Below, in pieces: positions 8,252-15,251 of a stretch of DNA of 41,013 nt (positions are counted from its first letter, which is position 1; every line of letters begins with the position of its first letter). The stretch comes from Bdellovibrionaceae bacterium UBA5009 (GTDB taxonomy: Bacteria > Bdellovibrionota > Bdellovibrionia > Bdellovibrionales > Bdellovibrionaceae): the NCBI GenBank assembly GCA_002396665.1, contig DGYJ01000078.1, positions 1 through 41,013 on the forward strand, written 5' to 3'. The notes below the pieces were generated by a model, which worked only from the letters and a program-made list of their open reading frames with translations, had not been told where the DNA came from and made no database searches. The position numbers and the translations under genes are program-made.

Positions 8252-9180
8252 AAAAGACTTTGAAATCAAAGACTGAAAAGTCAGTTTCACACACAATGAC
8301 CCATGCTCAGTTACCGATCACTGATATCGCCATTGTCTATCGCTACAATTCTGAACAAGCCGTCGAGATGGCTAAAAAATCTGTTCAATGGCTGAAGAAA
8401 AGAAATATTAAAGTTTGGACGGCGCCTGATCAAAAATTATTGCCAGGATCGCAGCTGATTAAATCTAAAAAAGATGTTCAAAAATTATCCTTGGTCCTTG
8501 TTTTAGGTGGGGATGGAACCTACCTAAGGGCGGTTCGCTTTTTGAATGAACAGCAAATTCCAGTTTTGGGATTTAATATGGGATCATTGGGATTTTTAAC
8601 AAGTTCGACATCAGAACAGTTGTTCGACGTTTTAGATAAAGCCCTTTCGCAGGAAATGAAAGTGGCCCCTAGATCTTTACTAAAAGCCGAAGTCCGTCGC
8701 CGCGGAAAAGTTCGCGCCGAATCCCTCGCACTGAATGATCTTGTTTTTGAACGTGGATCTTTTTCGCAGTTAATTAATATCTCAGTCGCTGTGGACAAAT
8801 TTCTTGTCAGCCAAGTCAAAGCCGATGGAATTATTATTGCCACTCCAACTGGATCGACAGCCTACAACTTAGCTGCCGGTGGCCCGCTTTTAGATCCCGA
8901 CGTGGAAGCCTTGGTGATGACCCCCGTGGCCCCGCACAGTTTAACCAGCCGCCCACTGATTTTTCCCCTGCATAAAAAGTTATGCATGAAATTAGAAGGC
9001 GCAGAAATGAAGGCCCACTTTATCGTCGATGGCCAAATGTTGGCGGAACTGACCCCTGATGACGAAGTTTATATTTTTAAAAGTGAATTTGATCACATGA
9101 TGCTGCACTCATCGAGCTATAATTTTTTCCATCTTTTACGTGAAAAATTAAAATTCGGTGACCGCGCTGCCATGAAATAA
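8248..9180 (+). CDS. nadK: NAD kinase
   Basis: Phosphorylates NAD to NADP in the cytoplasm. The diagnostic GGDGT motif begins at residue 87 (LVLGGDGTYLRAVRFL), followed by GFNMGSLGFLTS, the substrate-binding NDLVFERG and the glycine-rich ATPTGSTAYNLAAGGPLL. The length of 310 residues is normal, with a short Lys-rich N-terminal extension of about 20 residues before the first beta-strand. The ATG overlaps the M3 peptidase stop by 4 bp. It is followed 13 bp later by recN, an adjacency common in many bacteria. All the key motifs appear intact. Confidence 0.95.
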   Translation: MKKTLKSKTEKSVSHTMTHAQLPITDIAIVYRYNSEQAVEMAKKSVQWLKKRNIKVWTAPDQKLLPGSQLIKSKKDVQKLSLVLVLGGDGTYLRAVRFLNEQQIPVLGFNMGSLGFLTSSTSEQLFDVLDKALSQEMKVAPRSLLKAEVRRRGKVRAESLALNDLVFERGSFSQLINISVAVDKFLVSQVKADGIIIATPTGSTAYNLAAGGPLLDPDVEALVMTPVAPHSLTSRPLIFPLHKKLCMKLEGAEMKAHFIVDGQMLAELTPDDEVYIFKSEFDHMMLHSSSYNFFHLLREKLKFGDRAAMK

Positions 9181-9193
9181 TCCCGGAGGTTTT

Positions 9194-10882
9194 ATGTTAC
9201 TGGAATTGAAAGTTTCAAATTTTGCGATCATTGATAATCTTCATATTCGCTTTCGCTCTGGATTGAATATCCTGAGTGGTGAAACAGGTTCGGGCAAATC
9301 TGTTCTTTTAAAAAGCTTGGCTCTATTGATGGGTGGCAAGGCCTCTTCAGACATGATCCGCCCTGGGCAAAATCAATCTATTGTTGAAGGTTGCTTTGAT
9401 ATTTCGAAACGAAAAGACATCCAAGATAAATTGCACGAGCACGGAATCGACACTGACGACGATCAACTGATCATCCGTCGCCTGATCAGTTCTGAAGACA
9501 AATCCAGAATTTATCTGAATGGGACCCTTTCACCTTTGTCGACACTAAGGGATTTAGTGGCCCCCTTGATCGAAGTCACAGGCCCCGCTTCGCCGTTGAT
9601 TGAAATGACTGGCCAACATGAAAATAAAAACTTGATGTCTAAATTTTATCATTTGGATCTTTTAGATCATTACTGCGGAACTTGGGAAAAGCGCCATCAG
9701 TTTGAAACCCAATACAATCGCTTGAAACAAATTGATTCTGAAATTCACGATCTGCAAAGCGATGGCCAGAACAAAGCCCAACGCCTTGATTTTTTACTTT
9801 TTCAAAAAGATGAAATCGAAAAATTAGATCTTGGACCAGGCGAAGACTTGGCCATTGAATCAGAAATTAAAAAATTAAAAAATGCGTCCCGGCTGAGTTC
9901 TTTTGTAAGCATGGCCGAAGCTACATTGTATGAAGACGATGACTCTGCAAAAAATCGTCTCAAAGCCGTTTTAAAAAAATCTGCTGAATTGGTCACCTTA
10001 GACCCCACATTGGCTGATAAAATTCAAGGCCTTGAACAAGCTCAAACATTGATAGATGACGCTCTTTATTCTTTGCGTGGCGAATTGAATGATATCGAAT
10101 CTGACCCCAATCGCTTAGAAGAATTGGAATCTCGATTAAGTGCCCTTCGCAAGTTGCAAAAAAAATATGGCACTGATGTGAATAGTATCCTACAGGCCTT
10201 GGTTGAAATCGAAAATGAAGTCGCAATTTTACAAAATTCTGAACAACGTGTGATCGAACTACAAAAAGAACAAGAAAAAATCAAAGCCGATCTTAAAAAA
10301 TTAGGAAACGATCTTCACACTCGTCGCAGCAAGGGATCAGAGCTTCTAACCGCCTCGGTGAATGAAGAACTTAGCGAACTGAACATGAAGGGTGTCTTAT
10401 TTAGCGTGCATTTGGAAAAGTCTGAAGATTTTAAAGCCACAGGCCTGAGTGATGTCGAGTTTATGACTCGCTCTTCGGCGAAGGATACCCCGCGCCCACT
10501 CTCTAAATTTGCATCGGGCGGCGAGCTCAGTCGTATTTTGTTATCATTAAAACGAGTGGTGGGATCTTCTGATCAGCCGCGCACTTACCTTTTTGATGAA
10601 GTGGACACCGGAGTCTCTGGCGAAACCGCTGAAAAAGTTGGTAAAAAATTAAAGAGCATCGCCAAAGGTCAGCAAGTCATTTGCGTGACTCATTTGCCCC
10701 AGGTGGCCGCTTGTGGAGATCATCATTTCTATATTCAAAAATCTCCGCAAAAAGATTCTGTCTCGATGGACGTTGCAGAACTGAAATCCAAAGACCGTGT
10801 GCGCGAAATTGCCCGCCTGATTTCAGGCGAAAAAATCTCAAAAACCAGCCTGGCCCACGCCGAAGAGTTGTTGGGGCTGTAG
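9194..10882 (+). CDS. recN: DNA repair protein RecN
   Basis: An SMC-like ATPase of 562 residues acting in recombinational repair of double-strand breaks. Walker A GETGSGKS is at residues 29-36. A long coiled-coil middle of about 150-380 is rich in Glu and Lys. Near the C-terminus are the ABC signature SGGELSRILLSLK, Walker B with LFDEVDTGVSG, and the CVTHLPQVAA switch. GGAGG stands a few bases before the ATG, 13 bp after nadK. An odd 10-residue tandem duplication (PLIEVTGPAS then PLIEMTGQHE, residues 124-143) lies just before the conserved GQHE motif. A degenerate repeat array begins at the stop codon. Confidence 0.95.
   Translation: MLLELKVSNFAIIDNLHIRFRSGLNILSGETGSGKSVLLKSLALLMGGKASSDMIRPGQNQSIVEGCFDISKRKDIQDKLHEHGIDTDDDQLIIRRLISSEDKSRIYLNGTLSPLSTLRDLVAPLIEVTGPASPLIEMTGQHENKNLMSKFYHLDLLDHYCGTWEKRHQFETQYNRLKQIDSEIHDLQSDGQNKAQRLDFLLFQKDEIEKLDLGPGEDLAIESEIKKLKNASRLSSFVSMAEATLYEDDDSAKNRLKAVLKKSAELVTLDPTLADKIQGLEQAQTLIDDALYSLRGELNDIESDPNRLEELESRLSALRKLQKKYGTDVNSILQALVEIENEVAILQNSEQRVIELQKEQEKIKADLKKLGNDLHTRRSKGSELLTASVNEELSELNMKGVLFSVHLEKSEDFKATGLSDVEFMTRSSAKDTPRPLSKFASGGELSRILLSLKRVVGSSDQPRTYLFDEVDTGVSGETAEKVGKKLKSIAKGQQVICVTHLPQVAACGDHHFYIQKSPQKDSVSMDVAELKSKDRVREIARLISGEKISKTSLAHAEELLGL
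9563..9622 (+). repeat. 30-bp in-frame tandem duplication inside recN
   Basis: Two adjacent 30-bp units (9563-9592 and 9593-9622) encode PLIEVTGPAS and PLIEMTGQHE. The first 21 bases of each align, beginning CCCTTGATCGAAGT and CCGTTGATTGAAAT. The copies have drifted mainly at third codon positions, so the duplication is not recent and the reading frame is kept. Confidence 0.6.
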
Positions 10883-10911
10883 TTGTTATCAAGAATTGCG
10901 GCGCGGTAGTT

Positions 10912-10933
10912 GCTAGCCGAATGTTCGGCTAGC
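10912..10933. repeat. perfect 10-bp inverted repeat after recN
   Basis: The arms GCTAGCCGAA (10912-10921) and TTCGGCTAGC (10924-10933) are exact complements separated by TG. A GTAG tetranucleotide lies 2 nt upstream (10906-10909), as in REP elements. No T-run follows (ATTAATATC), so it is a poor intrinsic terminator, though it may still protect or end the recN transcript. Confidence 0.6.
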
Positions 10934-10985
10934 ATTAATATCAGCAGAATTTTAAGCAGAAGTCGCTATCTCGTGGATTGTTGAG

Positions 10986-11027
10986 CGACAGTTGCTATCC
11001 GATGCCTATGGATTACTCAGGCTGTCG
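10986..11027. repeat. imperfect palindrome, second copy in the array
   Basis: Outer arms CGACAG (10986-10991) and CTGTCG (11022-11027) are exact complements, with inner ATCC/GGAT (10997-11000, 11010-11013). It is followed directly by TTAATATCAG, the same tail as the first palindrome. A weaker third copy sits at about 11061-11082 (CCGA/TCGG arms) before TTAATATATCAG. Confidence 0.45.
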
Positions 11028-11324
11028 TTAATATCAGAGAGCTGTTACGTGGAAACCCCTAGCCGATGGATAGTTCGGACTGTCGTTAATATATCAGCGA
11101 GTTGTTGCGCAGCAGTCACGGTTCGCGCGGTAGTCGCGCTCGAGCTATAGTCACGGTTCGAGATGCAGTTAGAATCCGAAGTGTTATTAGGCAGTAATTG
11201 CAATTGGATCTTGTATTCCCTTAACGAAAACTGCGCGGTCTTGGAACTTAAAATCTGATGGACCTGTAAAGTTCCTATTTTTAAAAGTTTTTATTTTTTT
11301 CGGTTCATCAAATGTTCAGGGCAG

Positions 11325-11357
11325 AATTTAATATTTAATATTTAATATTTAATATTT
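11325..11357. repeat. AT-rich heptamer microsatellite (TTTAATA)
   Basis: Four perfect head-to-tail TTTAATA units (11327-11354) with partial units on both sides, just downstream of the transposase gene (which is on the minus strand). Perfect copies suggest recent slippage expansion. It lies outside coding sequence. Confidence 0.85.
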
Positions 11358-11387
11358 GAGGTTGAGGTTGAGGTTGAGGTTGAGGTT
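11358..11387. repeat. hexamer microsatellite (GAGGTT)x5
   Basis: Five perfect GAGGTT units that abut the TTTAATA heptamer tract without a gap and end 9 bp before the transposase stop codon. The two tracts have unrelated units and different lengths, so they arose separately at the same spot. Confidence 0.85.
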
Positions 11388-11396
11388 GAAACATAC

Positions 11397-12074
11397 CTAG
11401 CCGGAGCCCTCAAACCAATTCATTTCACCAACTATTATTTTAGCCACAGATCGAGGATAGCCCATTCCTTCGAATTGATTAAGTCTGATATAATCTTTCA
11501 ATCTAAGTACAGCTTGATGCCCAATCACAATGCGCGTAAATGGACGGCGATCCCAGAATTTATGCGGGTGCATTCCGGAGGTTCCGCTATTAGCCGAAGC
11601 CTTGCTTATGACCGAGGCTCCACCATTAGGCGTAGCCCTACTTACGATCGAGGCTCCACCGTTGACCGAAGTTGATGAAGAAGGATCCATTACCGAGGCC
11701 TTCATTTTCTGCACTGACCACTTGTTCCGGCCACTGACTTTCATCGCAATCGCGGCTGTTATTGCGCGAATAAAGGGTTTGTAATTGTCTCTGCGCGAAA
11801 GTTTGATTTGCAAGTGCAAATGATTTCCCACATTGGCAGAACTGACAAGTTGGATATTATTTTTATGAGCAAACTTTTTGAGTAGGGCTTGGATTTCTTT
11901 TTTGTAGCGAAGAAAAGACATTTTACCTTTGGCCTTTGTAGACCTTAAAGTCAAATGCATGGTTTGTTTGGTTGAAAGCGGCCGTGCATAGGCCCTGCCC
12001 TTTCTTTTAGTCTGCAAATCGCCACCGTAGGAGAGACTTTCTTTTTTGAAAAGATTGATTTGCTTGGCGGCCAT
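11397..12074 (-). mobile_element. Y1/HUH (IS200-like, REP-associated type) transposase domain protein
   Basis: A 225-residue protein with the HUH metal site NVGNHLHLQIK (H85, H87) and a catalytic tyrosine candidate Y195 in LRLKDYIRLNQFEG, the layout of Y1 single-strand transposases (PF01797-like). The N-terminus is basic with the MHLTLRSTKAKG strand typical of the stand-alone branch. Between GRNKWSVQK and KFWDRRPFTRIV is an unusual insert of about 45 residues holding in-frame 12-residue repeats (SIVSRATPNGGA, SVISKASANSGT). GAGGGT precedes the ATG by 8 nt. It sits alone in a repeat-rich island without flanking IS ends I can define. Catalytic residues are intact; whether the insert allows activity is unknown. 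It could be a domesticated, REP-acting enzyme. Confidence 0.8.
11581..11688. repeat. 36-bp in-frame tandem repeat inside the transposase
   Basis: Two full 36-bp units (11581-11616, 11617-11652) and a partial third (11653-11688). All three begin GTTCCGC or GCTCCACC, and the first two end in ACCGAG or ATCGAG. They encode 12-residue units rich in Ser, Ala, Gly and Asn on the minus strand. The unit length of 12 codons keeps the frame. Confidence 0.7.
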
Positions 12075-12434
12075 TTTATTACACCCTCATCTAGCATTTT
12101 ACAACATACTTATCTAAATTCGATAGTGAAGCATTTTTATAAATATGTGAACGAAGGTATAAAATCAAGATAAAATTAAATTTTTTTTTAAATTTACATA
12201 ATCAGAAGTTCAGAAGAGAAAATCCTATATCTGCTAACGCACTTGTGGCCCTGCCGTTGAATTTCTTTCGTTTGAACTTCTTACTATTCTAGACCAGCAC
12301 TGATTGACCCATAAATGGAGCTCTCCGCTCATAGCTCTGTGCTTATAAGCACATATTTTTAGACCTTGTTCTTATAATCATACATTTATTGGTTTGCACT
12401 TATACGCCGACATAGTCTGCTCTACGTTTGAATC
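12075..12434. other. intergenic, AT-rich, no gene seen
   Basis: This stretch upstream of the transposase is AT-rich with a T-run near 12180 and has no open frame with a ribosome site. The only clear structure is the 14-bp palindrome at 12339-12352. Promoter elements for the transposase could lie near its left end, but no convincing -35/-10 pair was seen. Confidence 0.5.
12339..12352. repeat. perfect 14-bp palindrome GTGCTTATAAGCAC
   Basis: Perfectly self-complementary with no loop, so more like a protein-binding site than an RNA hairpin. Its core GCTTAT is also the first six bases of most units in the 17-bp array at 12778-12890, which may link the two. Confidence 0.5.
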
Positions 12435-12588
12435 GAAATTCGTAGCCATTGAAGCAAGCTTGCTACCACTGAAGAAATTCGTAGCCATTGAAGCAAGCTT
12501 GCTGCCACTGAAGAAATTTGTGGCCTTTGAAGTAAGCTTAGAGCCAATGAAATAAATATACCGCCATTGAAATAAATTTACTGTCGCC
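12435..12588. repeat. 39-bp tandem repeat array (20+19 dimer)
   Basis: Units run 12435-12470 (36 bp, first copy), 12471-12509, 12510-12548 and 12549-12588. Copies one and two are nearly identical (GAAATTCGTAGCCATTGAAG then CAAGCTTGCTnCCACT) and later ones decay. Each unit is itself two related halves built on GCCATTGAAG...AAGCTT and GCCACTGAAG...AAATTC. AGCAAGCTTGCT is a 12-bp palindrome in the first two copies. There are no spacers, so this is not a CRISPR. No function is known. Confidence 0.8.
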
Positions 12589-12777
12589 ACGATACTTCAA
12601 ACTCTATAAATTGCAGAAGACAATCCAGCACTGGCATATTCTTTGATTCAATTCCCAATACCCTTGCCCAGAGCCCTTCTTGGGCACTGGGTTTGTAAAT
12701 TATCCGTGTCAAAAATGTGCACACTATGATTTCGCCATAAACTGGTTTATGTATTTGGTGGCTGCAGTTGCAGTAAA

Positions 12778-12890
12778 GCTTATGTAGCCACTGTGCTTAT
12801 GCAACAACAATGCTTATGTGTAGCCACAGGGCTCTTGCAACAAAAAAGCTTATGCAATGACGGAGCTCGTGCAACAACAGGGCTTTTGCC
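12778..12890. repeat. 17-bp imperfect tandem repeat array, about 6.5 copies
   Basis: Units start at 12778, 12795, 12812 (19 bp), 12831, 12848, 12865 and 12882, with consensus GCTTATGCAACAACAGG. Odd units tend to carry TGTAGCCAC and even ones TGCAACAAC early in the array. The array continues as looser GCAGCTG-rich sequence to about 12955, just before the small secreted-protein gene. Unit length and iteration resemble iterons, but no replication gene other than the HUH transposase is nearby, so a slippage minisatellite is equally likely. Confidence 0.8.
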
Positions 12891-13014
12891 AGCTGAGTAT
12901 TCGCAGTTGCTGGGCACTCGAAGCAGCTGGTATTATCAGCTGCAAAGCTTGTGCAGAGTTTTTTTGAGTAATTTTTTGCTACAGACTTTTATTTTCACAG
13001 TACGGGGGTACAAA

Positions 13015-13344
13015 ATGAAAATCATCCTACAACTGGCCATGCTCCAATTTCTTGGAATGTTTTTGGTCTACACAGTATCGCAAGCAGCACCTGCAAAACT
13101 CATCGCCCAGGCCATAACAAGCGATGCTGTCGCAACAGTCGAGTCCCAATTCCCAAAAAACGTATCCGTTAGCTTAAAAAAAATTGAAGAGGTCGCAGTT
13201 TACCGCTGCATGAATTGCTATGATTTAAAACTAACTTATGCTGGCCGCTCTTTAGAATCTGGAAAAGCCATTAAGTTTTCGAAATTGATCGCTGTCCGTG
13301 GCGGTCAAAGTGATCAACTCTCGGTCAGTGTTATTAAGCCCTAG
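13015..13344 (+). CDS. small secreted protein with CxxC motif, unknown function
   Basis: The ATG at 13015 has GGGGGT 5 nt upstream. The same frame is open upstream to 12793 but would translate the 17-bp repeats, so that longer start is rejected. The product is 109 residues: a signal peptide (hydrophobic ILQLAMLQFLGMFLVYTV, probable cleavage after SQA) and a mature domain of about 85 residues with one CMNC pair in VAVYRCMNCYDLKLTY. The pair could bind a metal or form a disulfide in the periplasm. No family was recognised. It sits directly downstream of the 17-bp array, so its promoter region may include those repeats. Confidence 0.7.
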   Translation: MKIILQLAMLQFLGMFLVYTVSQAAPAKLIAQAITSDAVATVESQFPKNVSVSLKKIEEVAVYRCMNCYDLKLTYAGRSLESGKAIKFSKLIAVRGGQSDQLSVSVIKP

Positions 13345-13365
13345 TTAAAACCGAGTGTCTCCAAA

Positions 13366-15090
13366 TCATGGTCTTAAGTTATTATGAATAATCGAAGCAC
13401 GGCCGAATTTATAACGATTTAAATCCTCTGCTCTTTTTTTCTCTAAATACATTAAGCCTTGTAGGTATCCCATAGCCAATCCGCGATTCGATTTGCGAAA
13501 CTCTGCTTCAGCCTTTTCATAATCGAGCTCTAGAGCACTGGAAACTTTTTCTAAAGTTAAAACCCCGCGCAAAATTTTTGCATTCATATTTTTAGGAAGC
13601 TTTTCCTTTGTCATTTTTATGTCGAGGTGGCGCATTGTCCACGCGCTTAGTGCTTTCGCATTAATCTTTAAATCTGGACGCAATTCATACTTTAACTGGT
13701 CCATCCAGCGAAATGCGCTTGTCAAAATCATATCTTTAATTCTTAGACTTTTTAATTTTCGAATATTTCTATATTCGGCGAGTAAAGAAAATCTTGGATC
13801 AAATTCTATGTCAGAGGGCGAAAACATTGTTGTGTTTTGAATTCCCATCATTCTTGGCAATGAGGTCTTTGGGTTAAGAGTTGACATAAACATTGGAATA
13901 TCTACACCCACATTCTTTAAACCAACATATCCCACCTGCGAGCAAAATAACTCTTTGGGATTTCGAAAATTTTGCAAATCCATTTTAAAGTTGTAAGGAA
14001 CATTGTAATTCACATCATCAGATGCAAATCCTGGGTTTCTTTTTCGTTCATCAGAACGAAATTTTTGAATAAACTTGTAGGTCCATTCTGCACCGGCATG
14101 GGCTTTGATTGGATCTTGAAATCTTAGCAACATATTGCGTGCATTTTTATCTGCAAAATAATCTGCCAGTGGCCTAATTGTTGACCCAATTTCAATATGA
14201 GCCTCTAACACAATTACATTTTTCCTTTTAAGAGCCTGGGCAATTGGCAGTTCTTGATTTGGTAAGCCTGGAATATAAATAACTGCCAAATGACTAAATT
14301 GTGAATCAACGTCTGTAATCCGTGAAATCGCAGCACTTGTATAGGCCCCGCCGCGCGAAAGTATCATATCGCCGGACTTAATTTTAACTTCTTGCCCGAT
14401 CAAAGAATCCGCTGGTTGTTGCAATTGCTGCGATCCAGAGAATTGCCGCATTCCAAGGGATTCTTGCGATCCAGAGGATTTTGGTGCAATCAAAAGCCAC
14501 GGGCTCTTTCCTTGAAGAGGGGACAATTTAAAATTTGGATCGGCTTCGAACTTTGGATTTCCTGCTTTGAAGTCCTGGGCTTCGCCTGAAAAGTTTTCTG
14601 CTAAGTAGTCTTCGATCCACCTTAAAGCTCGATTCATTTCACGGGCGGCGGCAACACATGGTTTGACGCTGGCATAATCCGAACCAGCCGCTTGAACAAA
14701 GGATAAAACTTTTTCCCTAAGCTTTACCCTTACCGCCCAAACTTGATTATACTGCGAAAGCCAATTCTTTTTTACATCGTCTAAATCAAAACCTTCTGGC
14801 TTGAATTTATAAATATTTTTGTAGGCTCCTTTTAAAACACCCTCACAGGTTCTTGAATTAAAAATATTTGCGTTTTCAACTTCTTGACCAAAATCTTTAA
14901 TTTCATAGGCCAAGGAAATTACTTCTTGTTCAGAGTTGATATTTCGCTTTGGTTCATTTGATTTAACCGCCTGTGACGACGCCAGACTTTGGAAAGAAAT
15001 TAAATTTATAAGCAAAAATCCAATCAATGAACTCAAAACAGTTAAAGAATAAATTCCTATCTGAGACTTTATTTTTGGCTTTATTTTCAT
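13366..15090 (-). CDS. exported YiiX/YebB-like (C92, permuted NlpC/P60) cysteine hydrolase
   Basis: A 574-residue protein with an N-terminal hydrophobic segment (about residues 12-38) acting as signal peptide or anchor. A helical domain follows, then a circularly permuted papain-like amidase domain at about 235-420 with GDMILSRGG, the histidine in SQFSHLAVI (H267) and the cysteine in LFCSQVGY (C383). His before Cys in the chain is the mark of the permuted group (PF05708 type). Such enzymes cleave peptide or amide bonds in cell wall peptides or lipids; the substrate here is unknown. About 150 further residues at the C-terminus are not assigned. No good SD precedes the ATG. It is divergent from the oligopeptidase gene. 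Confidence 0.75.
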   Translation of the reverse strand: MKIKPKIKSQIGIYSLTVLSSLIGFLLINLISFQSLASSQAVKSNEPKRNINSEQEVISLAYEIKDFGQEVENANIFNSRTCEGVLKGAYKNIYKFKPEGFDLDDVKKNWLSQYNQVWAVRVKLREKVLSFVQAAGSDYASVKPCVAAAREMNRALRWIEDYLAENFSGEAQDFKAGNPKFEADPNFKLSPLQGKSPWLLIAPKSSGSQESLGMRQFSGSQQLQQPADSLIGQEVKIKSGDMILSRGGAYTSAAISRITDVDSQFSHLAVIYIPGLPNQELPIAQALKRKNVIVLEAHIEIGSTIRPLADYFADKNARNMLLRFQDPIKAHAGAEWTYKFIQKFRSDERKRNPGFASDDVNYNVPYNFKMDLQNFRNPKELFCSQVGYVGLKNVGVDIPMFMSTLNPKTSLPRMMGIQNTTMFSPSDIEFDPRFSLLAEYRNIRKLKSLRIKDMILTSAFRWMDQLKYELRPDLKINAKALSAWTMRHLDIKMTKEKLPKNMNAKILRGVLTLEKVSSALELDYEKAEAEFRKSNRGLAMGYLQGLMYLEKKRAEDLNRYKFGRASIIHNNLRP

Positions 15091-15251
15091 TTTATTATTT
15101 TATGTCGGTCTTAGAATTTGCTCAATGCGAAAATGACTCTATCCCTGCATTGAATTTAATCATTGAAAGACCACAGACCTTTGTCCGAGTCTTGCAATGG
15201 AACGATGACAGCCGAATGATTCAAACTATGATAGTCTAGATGAGGTTAACG

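Larger units (their letters stand above)
10881..11205. repeat. degenerate AGTTGCTATCCGA-type repeat array with palindromes
   Basis: Starting at the recN stop, variants of AGTTGCTAtCCGA begin at about 10881, 10908, 10961, 10990, 11040, 11100, 11114, 11132, 11149, 11167 and 11193. The copies at 11114-11167 are spaced 17-18 bp apart. AGTCACGGTTCG occurs exactly twice (11114, 11149). Several copies form hairpins, and three are followed by TTAATATCAG or TTAATATATCAG (ending 10944, 11037, 11097). GCGCG/CGCGC arms (11125-11139) make another hairpin around GTAGT. No gene is seen. It resembles REP-type palindromic clusters that accompany Y1 transposases, but the copies are too divergent to be sure. 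Confidence 0.5.

Noticed and set aside
10912..10944. Intrinsic terminator for recN
   Set aside because: The hairpin is perfect but has only a 2-nt spacer and no T-run after it.
10881..11205. Integron attC sites
   Set aside because: No integrase gene, no cassette genes between the palindromes and no recognisable core sites.
12378..12590. Minus-strand frame with 13-residue repeats (GSKLASMATNFFS)
   Set aside because: It exists because the 39-bp DNA repeat is 13 codons long; no ribosome site and no recognisable protein.
12435..12890. CRISPR array
   Set aside because: Repeat units are directly adjacent with no unique spacers, units differ between the arrays and decay, and no cas gene is present.
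12793..13014. Upstream extension of the small secreted-protein frame through the 17-bp repeats
   Set aside because: No ribosome site at the upstream start; the peptide is just translated repeats. The ATG at 13015 has GGGGGT and opens a proper signal peptide.
15027..15239. Small plus-strand frame between the C92 hydrolase and oligopeptidase genes
   Set aside because: Overlaps the start of the hydrolase gene, lacks an SD and shows no protein-like pattern beyond a short hydrophobic run.
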